Shown here: positions 33,860-44,700 of the stretch, piece by piece
Layout of the letters: each line of letters begins with the position of its first letter
Position numbering within the stretch: position 1 is the stretch's first letter
Assembly (NCBI GenBank): GCA_029239675.1
Contig: JARBUM010000027.1
Span: forward strand, 1 to 52,531
DNA length: 52,531 nt
Direction: 5' to 3'
Source: Pelosinus sp.
GTDB lineage: Bacteria; Bacillota; Negativicutes; DSM-13327
The notes under the pieces: model-generated
What the model was told of the DNA's origin: nothing
Databases searched by the model: none
What the model saw: the letters and a program-made list of their open reading frames with translations, nothing else
Position numbers and translations under genes: made by a program

Positions 33860-35005
33860 TTAACCTTTAAGTTTATGATATTGTTCCTCTATTAGTTGAA
33901 ATAGCGGACTCTCATTAGAAATACCGGTGTAGTTAGAAATTGTTTTCTTAAGTCCTTTTTCTTGTATATACTTCTGTATTTCTACTGCATCGGGATCATC
34001 ATGGGAATCAAATAATAAGGCGGCAGCGATCACTACTGACAAAGCGTTTGGAGTAATACCATAATCTAATGCCTGCAGGGCAGGACCCACCAAACGATCT
34101 TGTGCTGATAATTTTCGAATGGGTGAGCGCCCCACTCTGGTAACTTCATCGGATATATAGGAATTCTGAAAGCGCTTAATTATTTTATGAATGTACTCTT
34201 CATGCTGAGTCTTATCAAACTTATGTTTCGCTATTAGCAGAGCACCGGTTTCATGCAAAACTTTTTTCGTAATATCTAAAACAAAAGAATTTTGAATTGC
34301 TTTATCAATACTACCTAATTTAAGTAAGTAACCTAGATAAGCAACCGTTGCATGACCAGTATTAACAGTATATAATTTTCTCTCAATAAACGGTCCTAAA
34401 TCACTTACATAAGTAATGCCTTCCACGTGAGGTATATCGCCTAACATTTGTGACTGATTTACAACCCACTCATAAAAAGGTTCTACGGTAACTAATAATT
34501 TATCTTCGTGTTTTTGCAACGGAACAATACGATCTACGGCAGCATCCGGAAAGCCTATCAGAGATGCGGCCTGTTCTCGTTCTTTGGCTGTAAGAGATTC
34601 GTATACAAAAGATTTTAAAGCAGTGCTCCCACCAATCATATTCTCACAGGCAATAATATTCAAAGGCTTATTCTCTGCCTTGATCCGCTTGGCAATCCCC
34701 TTTGCAATAACAGGAGCTATAAACCTTAAAATATTCGGTCCAACAGCTGTCGTAACTATATCAGCAGAAGCTATCGCTTGTGCTACAGCGTCTTCGTCTT
34801 TACTATGTAAGGCAACTACATTATGAATCGAAAACGTAGTTTGTTCTTCACTCGCCAGTCGTACTGTATATTCCTGACGCCTGTTAATCTCATTAACAAG
34901 GTCATCACTCACATCAACAAAACATACTTTGTAGCCAGCTTGGTGTAATAATTGGCCAATAAAACCTCTGCCAATATTACCCGCACCAAAATGTACCGCA
35001 AGCAT
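33860..35005 (-). CDS. mtlD: mannitol-1-phosphate 5-dehydrogenase
   Basis: Oxidises mannitol 1-phosphate to fructose 6-phosphate with NAD. The N-terminal FGAGNIGRGFIG is the NAD-binding loop, and KLYTVNTGHATVAYLGYL is the long-chain polyol dehydrogenase active-site segment. The start at 35005 gives 381 residues, the usual length, and follows AGGGG by 8 nt. Last gene of mtlR-mtlF-mtlD, only 4 nt after mtlF. Confidence 0.96.
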   Translation of the reverse strand: MLAVHFGAGNIGRGFIGQLLHQAGYKVCFVDVSDDLVNEINRRQEYTVRLASEEQTTFSIHNVVALHSKDEDAVAQAIASADIVTTAVGPNILRFIAPVIAKGIAKRIKAENKPLNIIACENMIGGSTALKSFVYESLTAKEREQAASLIGFPDAAVDRIVPLQKHEDKLLVTVEPFYEWVVNQSQMLGDIPHVEGITYVSDLGPFIERKLYTVNTGHATVAYLGYLLKLGSIDKAIQNSFVLDITKKVLHETGALLIAKHKFDKTQHEEYIHKIIKRFQNSYISDEVTRVGRSPIRKLSAQDRLVGPALQALDYGITPNALSVVIAAALLFDSHDDPDAVEIQKYIQEKGLKKTISNYTGISNESPLFQLIEEQYHKLKG

Positions 35006-35009
35006 AGCT

Positions 35010-35444
35010 TCAACCCCTTTCAAAAATTTCAATTATTTCTTCTTTAGTAGTAGCATTAACAATAATTTTCACATTTTCTTCTTCAGAACAGGCAATCGCA
35101 ATATTCGAAAGAATCTCTAAATGTTCATCGCCTATTCCAGCAATGCCGATAATCAAATAGGCAATATTGCCATTGCCAAAATCTACGCCATTTGGTACTT
35201 GTATTATGGAAATTCCTGAAGATTTTATAAATTCTTTTGACTCATTTGTCCCATGGGGAATGGCTACTCCATTGCCAATATAAGTAGTCATCAGTTCTTC
35301 ACGCTCAAACATCTTTTCGATGTAGCTATCAGTTACATGTTCCCCTTGAACAAGGAGCTGACCTGCTAAAGTTATTGCTTCCTGTTTATTTGAAATCTTA
35401 GCATTCATCACAATTTTATCTGCAGAAAAAACATCTTTTTTCAT
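35010..35444 (-). CDS. mtlF: PTS mannitol EIIA component
   Basis: The 144-residue soluble EIIA domain that passes phosphate from HPr to MtlA. The phospho-accepting His is in GVAIPHGT. Firmicutes commonly encode EIIA separately from EIICB, as here. It overlaps the end of mtlR by 4 nt (ATGA) and has GGGAGAG as ribosome site, so mtlR, mtlF and mtlD are translated as a unit. Confidence 0.95.
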   Translation of the reverse strand: MKKDVFSADKIVMNAKISNKQEAITLAGQLLVQGEHVTDSYIEKMFEREELMTTYIGNGVAIPHGTNESKEFIKSSGISIIQVPNGVDFGNGNIAYLIIGIAGIGDEHLEILSNIAIACSEEENVKIIVNATTKEEIIEIFERG

Positions 35445-37555
35445 ACTCGATCTCTCCCTTTTATCTTTTTCATAATATACTTATATAAATTTTTTAAGAA
35501 AAAATTTCTTATGCGTTCTTGATCTTTACAAGCTAGTACTTCAATAATCTCTTCTTCTACTAATAGTGAACTAATTTCACTCAGAATTTCGAGCCCTTCT
35601 TTCGAAATGGTCTCAGGTGCTAAAAGTACCAGTATCTTGTCAATATCCGTAAATTTATTATCCATCGATTTAATAATCATTGGAGTTTTTAAAAAATATA
35701 ACATTAAAGCTGGCTTTAAAATCCCCTTATTCCTAGTATGGAATAAGGCTAACTGTATATTTGAAATTCCTAGGCCACCTAATTTTTCTCTTTCTAATAA
35801 CTTGTCGGCAAGTTCCTGTTTATTATTAATAGTCTGATTCTGTTTAAATTTTTCACAGATCAAACCTACTACTTCTTCTACATTTAAGTTCTGATTATCT
35901 ATTTTACAACAAGCAAATTCCTCAATAATTTTAATAGTATAGTCAATATAAGACTGAACATTTTTTAAGGAGCCTAAGAGGTCGCCTTCTTGTAAAGAAA
36001 AAACGGATTGAAGATCTTGCTGTTTATCTCCTAAATCTCCTAATTTCCCTAGATATATAGTTATATTTTTGACATCATCTCTTGTTAATAAGGGGCTAAC
36101 TAAGATATAGTCCCGGGAAGAAATCGATAGATGAACTGTCGAAATAATAATATCATAATCATCTTTTGCAATTTTCTCAACGTCAAACATGGAGATGTTT
36201 TGCGCATATCCAATTGCAGGTAATTCTTTTTTAATTCTACTTGCCAATATTTTCGATGACCCAATACCACTTGCACATACAACTAAAGCACGATATTGGT
36301 GATTATACTCACTCCGCTTTCTCTCAAGAGAAGCACCTATATGCATTACCAAATAACCAATTTCTTCTTCGGGAACGGACAAATCAGTAAAAATAGTTTC
36401 TACTGCGGCTTTTACGATTTGGAACAGATGATTGTACCTACTTTTAATTTCATCCAATAGAGGGTTGCGAATCTTCATGTTTTTCTGTATACGAAAAATC
36501 GCCGGTTCAATATGCGTCAATAGACCTTGAATCAGGGTTGGATCTTCATTCAGGACAACATCAAGTTTGTCTTCACAAAAGCTAATGAGTTTATTCACTT
36601 TTAAGGCAAGTTCTACATTTTTAAATTCAAAATAATCATCATAGGCACTTCTTAGCTTTGCTCCTCGCAAGTGCATCGTAATGTAGCCAACCTCTGCAAT
36701 GGGTATGTCTAATTGAAATCTAGTTCTAAGGGTTTGCACAATTTTTTCGGAAATTTCAAATTCTGGAGTACGTTCCAGCTCTTTTAAATACACTTCATCA
36801 AAACTTATTTTTTCACCTTTTTCAATACGTTCAATCGCTAAGGCCAAATGTATTGCCAATCCAATAAAAGAACTATCCGCCAAGGGATAGGGTAGATGGT
36901 TTTTTAAATCACGCAGAGAGTTCTCAATGATAACAAGTTTTTCTTTCTCTATGAGTCCCAGTAAACGTTCTGATACTGTATTGATATGTTTTGAAGGCTT
37001 CTCATAAATATTCTCTTTAGCTATTCCTAGTAAATCAAACTCATCCAAATTCTCGGAAATAAGTGTACTCATTGCCTTTCTAATTGCGGCTTCTGTACCA
37101 TAAAGTTCAACACCATAGCCTCTTCTGCGGATCAGGGTTAAATCATAAGTTTGAATCCAAGCGTCTAACTCATCCAAATCATTGCTAATCGTTGAGATCG
37201 TGGCTTTAAAATCACGAGCCATGGCAACTAACTTTATGGGTTCCTTTGATTCTAATAACTGGCATAAAATCAGTAATTTTCGTTCCTTTGATGAATATTC
37301 TACAACCGTTTGGTTATGTAGCAATGACTTGACTACTTCCTTATGTTTTACATCGCCTTCAATAAAAATACCAATGCCTGCTTTTTTGGTTAACTGTAGT
37401 TGATAGGCTGCTAAGAGGCTTTCAATATCATTCAGTTCGCGGTGAATGGTACGTGTACTTACCTCAATTTGCTCTGCAATTTCATTAACGGTTATTCCTT
37501 GAGTCTCAGTTAATAAAATATTTAATATCATACGCTGTCTTGAGGTAATATTCAT
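35441..37555 (-). CDS. mtlR: PRD-containing mannitol operon activator
   Basis: A 704-residue regulator: N-terminal HTH (TVNEIAEQIEVSTRTIHREL), a second DNA-binding region, two PTS regulation domains (about 190-410) with conserved His in MHLRGA and MHIGASLER, an EIIB-like domain with Cys in VVCASGIGSSK, and a C-terminal EIIA-like domain with His in LALFHTRNK. In Bacillus and Geobacillus phosphorylation at these sites switches activity according to mannitol and glucose supply. The start at 37555 is 8 nt after AAGGGG; ATG 37561 is too close. Gene order mtlA-mtlR-mtlF-mtlD is the Geobacillus-like one. Confidence 0.95.
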   Translation of the reverse strand: MNITSRQRMILNILLTETQGITVNEIAEQIEVSTRTIHRELNDIESLLAAYQLQLTKKAGIGIFIEGDVKHKEVVKSLLHNQTVVEYSSKERKLLILCQLLESKEPIKLVAMARDFKATISTISNDLDELDAWIQTYDLTLIRRRGYGVELYGTEAAIRKAMSTLISENLDEFDLLGIAKENIYEKPSKHINTVSERLLGLIEKEKLVIIENSLRDLKNHLPYPLADSSFIGLAIHLALAIERIEKGEKISFDEVYLKELERTPEFEISEKIVQTLRTRFQLDIPIAEVGYITMHLRGAKLRSAYDDYFEFKNVELALKVNKLISFCEDKLDVVLNEDPTLIQGLLTHIEPAIFRIQKNMKIRNPLLDEIKSRYNHLFQIVKAAVETIFTDLSVPEEEIGYLVMHIGASLERKRSEYNHQYRALVVCASGIGSSKILASRIKKELPAIGYAQNISMFDVEKIAKDDYDIIISTVHLSISSRDYILVSPLLTRDDVKNITIYLGKLGDLGDKQQDLQSVFSLQEGDLLGSLKNVQSYIDYTIKIIEEFACCKIDNQNLNVEEVVGLICEKFKQNQTINNKQELADKLLEREKLGGLGISNIQLALFHTRNKGILKPALMLYFLKTPMIIKSMDNKFTDIDKILVLLAPETISKEGLEILSEISSLLVEEEIIEVLACKDQERIRNFFLKNLYKYIMKKIKGRDRV

Positions 37556-37582
37556 GACCATAACCCCTTTTAAAGAAAGAGT

Positions 37583-37608
37583 TCACGCTAGTTTATCAAC
37601 TAGCGTGA
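37583..37608 (-). terminator. hairpin upstream of mtlR
   Basis: TCACGCTAGTT pairs with AACTAGCGTGA around TATC, 28 nt before the mtlR start. Without a strong minus-strand T-run it may be a partial terminator or an RNA-processing stem that sets mtlA above mtlR. Confidence 0.55.
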
Positions 37609-37662
37609 CGTTTCTTTTTATTTTACGTAATCAAAAAATATCTGTTAGCTTGATGCTAAAGT

Positions 37663-37720
37663 AAGAACGACGTGGCTTCTGCTTGTGTCTGAGGACTTAG
37701 CACAAGCCACGTCTGTTCTT
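37663..37720 (-). terminator. hairpin overlapping the mtlA stop codon
   Basis: AAGAAC/GTTCTT, ACGTGG/CCACGT and GCTTGTG/CACAAGC form one long interrupted stem, partly inside the last codons of mtlA. No U-tract follows, so mRNA 3'-end stabilisation is as likely as termination. Confidence 0.5.
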
Positions 37721-39122
37721 ATGATAGACGTTTCGTTAACTGATCATATTCTGGACTGCTTAAGAAGTTTTCAATAGATATATGTTCTGCAGTCGGCAAT
37801 TTACCTTTTGCACGTTCTGTTAAGGTTTTTTGTGTAATAACAATATCAGCATCACTAGGAAGATCATTAATTGCTGTATTTATAACAGTAATCTCTAAAC
37901 CTGCCTCTTTAAATTTTTTACGAAGAATGGAAGCTCCCATAGCACTAGAACCCATACCAGCATCACAGGCAAATACAACTTTATTTACGTTGTGAGCTAC
38001 TGTTGGGGCCACTTGTACAGTTTTCCCTTTTAGCTCTTGTACCTTTGCAGATGCTTGTTCCAAATCATCTTCTTCACCTGACTGTCCACCCATTTTAAGC
38101 AATGCAGAAGCAATAAAGAAGGATACTGCAGTTGCAACGGCAACACCTGCTAATACTGCTAATAAACCTCCCCTAGGAGCCATTGCTATCAATGCGAAGA
38201 TACTTCCGGGAGAAGGAACAGCAACTAATCCTGCTCCTAACGTTTGGAAGGTTAACGTACCAGCGACACCACCGCCGATAGCAGCCAAGATCAAACGAGG
38301 GTTCATGAGAATATAAGGGAAATAAATCTCATGGATACCACCAAGGAAATGAATAATAATCGCACCTGGCGCAGATTGTTTAGAAGTTCCTTTGCCGACC
38401 AACCAATAAGCAAGAAGTATGCCTAGACCAGGTCCTGGATTTGGTTCCAATAAGAATACAATGGATTTTCCGACTTTTGCTGCTTGTTCCAAACCAATCG
38501 GACTTAAAATTCCATGATTCATAGCATTGTTTAAGAAAAGAACTTTAGCTGGTTCGATAAAAATATTGGCAAGTGGTAATAATCCTGCATTTACAACGAC
38601 TGCTACACCAGCTGCTAACGCTGTACTCAACGCTAAAACTACTGGACTAACACCAACATATGCTAAAAGTGCTAACGCTGCGGCACCAATACCTGCTGAA
38701 AAATTATTGATCAGCATTTCAAAACCAGAAGGAATGTTACCTTCAAATGCTTGGTCAATCTTCTTTATGACCCAGCCACCAAGAGGCCCCATTAACATAG
38801 CTCCTAAAAACATAGGAATGCTTGCACCAACAATAACACCCATTGTGGCAACAGCACCAACTACTCCACCTCTGGCATCATAGACCATTTTCCCGCCAGT
38901 ATAACCAATCAATAATGGTAATAGGTAGGTAATCATTGGTCCAACTAATTTGGATAAGCCCTCATTAGGCAACCATCCTGTTGGAATAAATAAGGCAGTA
39001 ATGAATCCCCACGCAATAAAGGCACCGATATTGGGCATTACCATTCCACTGAGAAACCGTCCAAATTTTTGGATTGTCACGCGTGTACCTGAAGAACTTT
39101 CCTTTACTACAACATTCTCCAT
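37719..39122 (-). CDS. mtlA: PTS mannitol EIICB component
   Basis: Imports and phosphorylates mannitol. The 467-residue protein has a membrane EIIC part (about 15-340, with the conserved [17 protein letters not shown]) and a C-terminal EIIB domain with phospho-accepting Cys in [16 protein letters not shown]. The EIIA domain is separate (mtlF). AAAGGAGGG lies upstream of the ATG and a good promoter is at 39169-39197. Two hairpins separate it from mtlR. Confidence 0.96.
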   Translation of the reverse strand: MENVVVKESSSGTRVTIQKFGRFLSGMVMPNIGAFIAWGFITALFIPTGWLPNEGLSKLVGPMITYLLPLLIGYTGGKMVYDARGGVVGAVATMGVIVGASIPMFLGAMLMGPLGGWVIKKIDQAFEGNIPSGFEMLINNFSAGIGAAALALLAYVGVSPVVLALSTALAAGVAVVVNAGLLPLANIFIEPAKVLFLNNAMNHGILSPIGLEQAAKVGKSIVFLLEPNPGPGLGILLAYWLVGKGTSKQSAPGAIIIHFLGGIHEIYFPYILMNPRLILAAIGGGVAGTLTFQTLGAGLVAVPSPGSIFALIAMAPRGGLLAVLAGVAVATAVSFFIASALLKMGGQSGEEDDLEQASAKVQELKGKTVQVAPTVAHNVNKVVFACDAGMGSSAMGASILRKKFKEAGLEITVINTAINDLPSDADIVITQKTLTERAKGKLPTAEHISIENFLSSPEYDQLTKRLS

Positions 39123-39168
39123 TTGGTTATTCCCTCCTTTAAAATATAAATATAATGTTCATATTCAT

Positions 39169-39197
39169 ATCATATATCACTCCTATAGGCTTTTCAA
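39169..39197 (-). promoter_or_regulatory. promoter of mtlA
   Basis: On the minus strand TTGAAA (39197-39192) is followed after exactly 17 nt by TATGAT (39174-39169), 47 nt before the mtlA start. The MtlR operator would be expected just upstream, but I cannot define it. Confidence 0.65.
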
Positions 39198-39302
39198 TAA
39201 AATGAAAATTGAATTTCGTCATACTACTTGTTGCCATTTTTATAATATTCTCATTCTCCGGCTAGAATATCACGAAGACTTGTTTCATACAGGATTTAAG
39301 GC

Positions 39303-39356
39303 AAAAGTAAAGATCCAAGGTGTAGTTTTCTACCTTACCTTGGATCCTTTACTTTG
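39303..39356 (-). terminator. terminator of the family 9 glycosyltransferase gene
   Basis: AAAGTAAAGATCCAAGGT pairs with ACCTTGGATCCTTTACTTT (one bulge), 13 nt after the stop codon. Confidence 0.8.
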
Positions 39357-39368
39357 CACTTTATTTAC

Positions 39369-40403
39369 TCATCTAGCTATAGCATACACCTTCTGAGCCA
39401 CGGCTTCAGGGGTTATGCTTTCCATGCATGTTCTTTCTCCCTCAGGGCATTGCTGTTTGTGACAATAAGAGCAGGGGAGGGTGCTAAAAACAATTGCATG
39501 CTGCTTCCCTTGGGGGGCATAGGTTGCTGGATTAGTAGGTCCAAACATACCCACGCTTGGAACATCAAGTGCTCCAGCCATATGTAGGGGGCCTGTATCT
39601 CCAGCGACCACTGCAGAAGCCGTTTCTATAATAGCAGCCATTTCAAGTAAACTCGTTAGACCAATGCTATTGATAATGGATACGCCTGCTCTTGTCTCGA
39701 CTTCTCTTCCCATTTCTACTTCCGCCTTGCCTCCACATAAGATAATCCTAAAATCCCGATGAAGAAGTTTAATCAGCTCTACAAAATGGGAAGGAGGCCA
39801 GTTTTTAGTAGGCCAGGTAGTTCCCAAAACTAACACTAGAATCTTTTCTTGTGGCAAAATAGCATGTTCTTGCAAGAACTTACTCACAAACTGCCTAGCT
39901 TCTTCAGGTACGACAAGGCTCATCTTGTGATCGACGGTATCAATGCCCAGGCACGCTAACACACCAAGATATTTATCTGTAATATGTTTACCGAGAGCTT
40001 CGCCAGTCTCATTCATGAAAAGAGGATTAAGTTCCTTAGCACCCCTCAGACCAATACGTCTTTTTGTTTTTGCCTGCTTTGCTATCATTCCCGTAAGAAA
40101 GAGACCGTGAATATCAAGAACTGCATAAAAATGTTTGCCCTGCAGTTTATATTGTAAGTCATGCCACATCTCTAAAGCTTTCTTGAATTGAAAAGCACGA
40201 AGATATTTCTCGAACTTTTCCCTTGACCAAATAATAATTTCATCTATATCAGGGTTATTTTTTAAGAGGTCTGCTGAAACTTCTCCCACCATCCATGTTA
40301 TTTTACAATCCGGCCAAGCAGCCTTTAAGGAACTAGCCACTGGCGTACAATGAATAATATCTCCAATAGAACTTAATCTAATAATTAATATTTCCTTAGA
40401 CAC
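39369..40403 (-). CDS. family 9 glycosyltransferase (ADP-heptose:LPS heptosyltransferase-like)
   Basis: A 344-residue GT-B enzyme. The N-terminal ILIIRLSSIGDIIHCTPVA and C-terminal GDTGPLHMAGALDVPSVGMF followed by GPTNP are hallmarks of WaaC/WaaF-type heptosyltransferases, which build the inner core of lipopolysaccharide. This supports an outer membrane in the organism. Start is GTG 40403, 7 nt after an AGGTAGG ribosome site. It follows manA on the same strand after 143 nt. The sugar and acceptor are not proven. Confidence 0.9.
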   Translation of the reverse strand: MSKEILIIRLSSIGDIIHCTPVASSLKAAWPDCKITWMVGEVSADLLKNNPDIDEIIIWSREKFEKYLRAFQFKKALEMWHDLQYKLQGKHFYAVLDIHGLFLTGMIAKQAKTKRRIGLRGAKELNPLFMNETGEALGKHITDKYLGVLACLGIDTVDHKMSLVVPEEARQFVSKFLQEHAILPQEKILVLVLGTTWPTKNWPPSHFVELIKLLHRDFRIILCGGKAEVEMGREVETRAGVSIINSIGLTSLLEMAAIIETASAVVAGDTGPLHMAGALDVPSVGMFGPTNPATYAPQGKQHAIVFSTLPCSYCHKQQCPEGERTCMESITPEAVAQKVYAIAR

Positions 40404-40546
40404 GAAAATACCTACCTTTGTCGATTTGAACTATGATTTTTCAAAAAAAATATCTCATATAACTATTGTACCTTATTTCGCAAAAAAAATCATGCAACTC
40501 TCATGCCTAAGGATTACAGAACTCCCTTTAGCTACCCAATTGCAAA

Positions 40547-41467
40547 TTACATTATTTTTAATAATATAAGATTACCTTTTATCATGAAATTTCCTAAGCA
40601 TGCTGGAATGAGTACAGTCTCCCCAGCTCTAAGACTTTCTACTACATCTTTATACCGAATTTCACCCGAACCTTCTATTACACAATAGATAAGAAATTGA
40701 TCCTTTGTTTTCTCAGCGATTTCTCCCGCAATAGATAGCTTCTCCATAGAAAAATGTTGACAATGCACACTAGTATTTTTAAATATAGTACTTGGCTGTT
40801 CTGCGAAATTTATGACTTCCATTGCTTTTTCGATATGCAGTTCTCGCCGTTTTCCATCATCTCCAACCCTATCATAATCATAAATCCGATAGGTTGTATC
40901 TGAATTTTGCTGTACTTCATATACCATTACTCCATCCAGCAAAGCATGAATCGTACCTGCAGGAACAAAAATCATGTCCCCCGATTTTACAGGTACTTTT
41001 TTCACAGCATCCATAATCTGATTATTTTCTACAGCCCTGATAAACCCTTCTTTTGTAATATGATTCTTAAGACCATAAATAATCTGTGCCTCTTCTTTAG
41101 CATGTACCACATACCAAGCTTCCGTTTTCCCCTCTTCACCTTCAACCTTTTGAGCGTATTCATCATCAGGATGTACTTGAATGGATAAATTGTCATTGGC
41201 ATCTAGAATTTTAATTAACAAAGGAAATGATTTTTCATGAGCAAACTTCTTCCCCATTAATTTTTCTTTATACTCTAGGATAATTTCATTTAAACTCTTC
41301 CCCGCTAAAACACCATTTTCTACGATACTCGTGCCATTCGGATGACTGGATAAATCCCAACTTTCCCCGACATGATCACCATGAATTGTTCTGCCGAATA
41401 CCTTCTCGAGATTTTTCCCACCCCAAATACGATCTTGGTAAATAGGAATAAACTTTAACGGATACAT
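40547..41467 (-). CDS. manA: mannose-6-phosphate isomerase, class I
   Basis: Interconverts mannose 6-phosphate and fructose 6-phosphate. The 306-residue zinc enzyme has the metal-site motif SIQVHPDDEYAQ, then GKTEAWYV and FVPAGTIHAL. This is the short Bacillus-type ManA. GGGAGGAG precedes the ATG. Near the mannitol genes it could join the fructose 6-phosphate pool to mannose activation for surface glycans (inference); the PIG-V-like transferase would need such mannose. Confidence 0.95.
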   Translation of the reverse strand: MYPLKFIPIYQDRIWGGKNLEKVFGRTIHGDHVGESWDLSSHPNGTSIVENGVLAGKSLNEIILEYKEKLMGKKFAHEKSFPLLIKILDANDNLSIQVHPDDEYAQKVEGEEGKTEAWYVVHAKEEAQIIYGLKNHITKEGFIRAVENNQIMDAVKKVPVKSGDMIFVPAGTIHALLDGVMVYEVQQNSDTTYRIYDYDRVGDDGKRRELHIEKAMEVINFAEQPSTIFKNTSVHCQHFSMEKLSIAGEIAEKTKDQFLIYCVIEGSGEIRYKDVVESLRAGETVLIPACLGNFMIKGNLILLKIM

Positions 41468-41620
41468 CTTTTCTCCTCCCTAATACTATATATATTGGGA
41501 ACAAAATACACACACGCCACTACTGCCTAGCTTTATTTCTACAACATTGCTTCTACGTTGTAATAGTTTTCGTTTTATCACCTATTCATTATATACTATT
41601 TTATTATCCTTGTTCTACAT

Positions 41621-41653
41621 TTATCCGATGACTGAACCCTAAAACTCCCTCTA
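41621..41653. repeat. half copy of the 83-bp palindromic element
   Basis: TTATCCGATGACTGAACCCT followed by AAAACTCCCTCT matches the left arm of the complete element at 2328-2362. The right arm is missing and the nifJ terminator follows. Confidence 0.5.
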
Positions 41654-41666
41654 ACTGAAAAACAAA

Positions 41667-41694
41667 ACTGACACCGTATAAAAACAGTGCCAGT
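41667..41694 (-). terminator. terminator of nifJ
   Basis: ACTGACAC can pair with GTGCCAGT (one mismatch); TTTTGTTTTT follows on the minus strand. The stem is weak but correctly placed. Confidence 0.55.
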
Positions 41695-41707
41695 CTGCGT
41701 AATTTTC

Positions 41708-44700
41708 CTATTCTTTTATTGCCGCCAATGTTTTATAATTTCTTAATCTTTCTTTGGCATCTTGCTCTGTTTTCTCAAATAAGGCAACAGCCGCCTCAGG
41801 AAACAATTTCATTAATGAGGCATAACGCACTTCACCCATAAGGAATTCTTGAAACTTCATGCTTGGTTCTTTGGAATCCAACGTGAATGGATTCTTGCCG
41901 TTTTTCTTTAATTGGGGATTATATCGGTACATAGACCAATAACCGCTATCTACAGCACGCTTGCCTTCTAGCTGGCTGAAACCCATACCAAGTTGTAGTC
42001 CATGATTGATACAAGGTGCATAAGCGATAATCAGTGATGGTCCTGGGTAAGACTCAGCCTCTGCAATCGCCTTAAGGGTTTGATTTTTATCTGCTCCCAT
42101 GGCAATTTGTGCTACATACACATACCCATAGCTCATAGCGATCATCCCTAAGTCTTTTTTCTTAGTCTTTTTACCGCTAGCAGCAAATTTAGCAATAGCT
42201 GCTGTGGGAGTTGCTTTCGAAGACTGACCACCAGTATTAGAGTATACCTCTGTATCAAAAACTAAAACGTTGACATCTTCACCAGAGGCTAATACATGAT
42301 CCAGTCCGCCAAACCCAATATCGTAGGCCCAGCCATCCCCACCAAAAATCCATTGGGATCTCTTAACGAGAAAATCACGATTATTATAGATTGTATCTAA
42401 CAAACTATCCTGGCCTTTTACTTCTTCCAAAGCAGCAATCAGTTTATCTGCCCTAATCCGCGTGCCTTCTTTATTTTCTTTATTGGTTAACCAATCTTCG
42501 CAAGCATGTTTAAATTCCTCGCCCAAAGGCAAAGTAGCTGCTTTTTCGATATGCAGCGCTAATTGTTTTCTCAATTGTTTTACAGCCAAGTGCATGCCTA
42601 AACCAAATTCAGCATTGTCCTCAAACAATGAGTTTGCCCATGCAGGTCCATATCCGCGATGGTTTTTGGTATAGGGTATGGAAGGTGCACTGCCAGCCCA
42701 TACGGAAGAGCAACCTGTGGCATTGGCGATCATCATTCTGTCGCCATAAAGCTGGGTTACCAGTTTGGCATAGGGAGTTTCCCCGCAGCCCGCACAAGCA
42801 CCAGAGAACTCTAAAAGTGGCTGTTCAAACTGACTGCCTTTAACGGTAAAAGCATTTATTGGATTGGCTTTAGGAGAGAGAGTCATAGCATAATCCCATA
42901 ACGGGGCTTGCCCAAGCTGTGTCGCCAGTGGTTTCATTACCAAGGCTTTTTCCTTTGCGGGGCAAATTTGAGCACAATTGCCGCAGCCTGTGCAATCATA
43001 AGGAGAAACTGCCAATCGGAAGCTCAGGTCTTTCGCGCCAACAGCCACCTTAGCACTAAATTCTTCAGGTGCTGTGGCTATTTCTTCAGTATTTAATAAT
43101 ACCGGTCTAATAACTGCATGGGGGCACACATAGGAACATTGATTACATTGAATACAGTTATCCATCACCCACTCAGGCACATTTATCGCAATACCGCGTT
43201 TTTCATAAGCCGAAGTACCTAAAGGAAATGTGCCGTCTTCCATGCCAAGAAAAGCACTTACAGGTAAATGATCCCCTTCCTGGCGGTTCATCGGCATCAA
43301 TACATTTTCGATAAAGGCCGGAATTTCTTTCATCTCAGCTTTTAGTGCCTGGGCATCTTTCCAGTCAGCAGGAACATGAATCCTGACAATGGAATGGATT
43401 CCTTTTTCAATCGCAGAATGATTCATCGCCACCACTTTTTCCCCTTTATTCCCATAGGATTTCACCACTGCTTCTTTAAGAAATCTCACCGCATCATCCA
43501 AGGGTATAATATTAGCAATTTTGAAAAAGGCCGACTGCATGATCATATTAATTCGGCCGCCAAGGCCAATCTCTTCCGCAATACCGACAGCATCAATGGT
43601 ATAAAATTCAATATCATTTTCCTTGATATAGCGTTTCATCACTGCAGGCAGTTTACTGTCTATTTCAGCTGGATTCCATCTACAGTTCAGAAGGAAACTA
43701 CCGCCCTTTTTGAGCCCATCCATCACATTATAATTATATATATAGGATTGATTGTGACAGGCAATAAAATCTGCCTTATAAATGAGATATGGAGATTTAA
43801 TGGGCTTTTTACCAAACCGCAAGTGAGAAACAGTAACCCCACCCGACTTTTTGGAATCATATGCAAAATATGCTTGCGCATACATATCCGTATGATCACC
43901 GATAATCTTTATCGCACTTTTATTGGCACCAACCGTTCCATCTGAACCAAGCCCCCAGAATTTACATGCCTTCGTATTGGATACAGCAGTATCAACATCT
44001 TGACCGAGGGGCAGGGAAGTATGGTTCACGTCATCAATAATACCAACAGTAAAATTATCTTTCGGCTTCGTTGCTTTCAGATTTTCGAAAACCTCTTGAA
44101 TATGGCTAGGGATAACATCTTTGCCGCCAATGCCGCAACGTCCTCCCACGATCTCTGGTGTCCATTCCTTGCCATAAAAGGCTGCCTTAACATCAAGGTA
44201 GAGGGGTTCAGCAAAAGCACCCATTTCTTTAGTTCGATCTAAAACAGCAATTCGTTTCACAGTTTTTGGAATATATTTCATGAAATGTTCAATAGAAAAC
44301 GGGCGATACAAGTGAACTGTCAATAAACCGACCTTTTCTCCATTAGCATTCAGATAGTCAACTACTTCCTCAATCGCTTCACACATAGAACCCATGGCAA
44401 TAATCATTCTGTCCGCATCTGGCACTCCATAATAATTGAATAGATGATATTCACGACCAGTAAGTTTAGTGATTTCTGCCATATAGCCTTCGACGATTTC
44501 CGGCAACGCCTGATAATAGCGATTGGATACTTCTCTTTGCTGGAAATGAATATCGGAATTTTGCACCGTTCCTCTTAAAGTCGGATGGTCAGGATTAAGG
44601 GAACTGCGGCGGAAATCTTCTAGAGCTTGCCGGTCCAAGAGATTAGACAATTCTTCATATTCGAGAACTTCAATCTTTTGAATCTCATGAGAAGTTCTAA

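Noticed and set aside
34140-34160. Fourth copy of the TATCCGATG element in mtlD
   Set aside because: Only CATCGGATAT matches; it lies in conserved coding sequence and the rest of the element is missing.
43376-43945. Long plus-strand open frame inside nifJ
   Set aside because: Antisense to a highly conserved essential-type enzyme gene, with no ribosome site and no recognisable domain.
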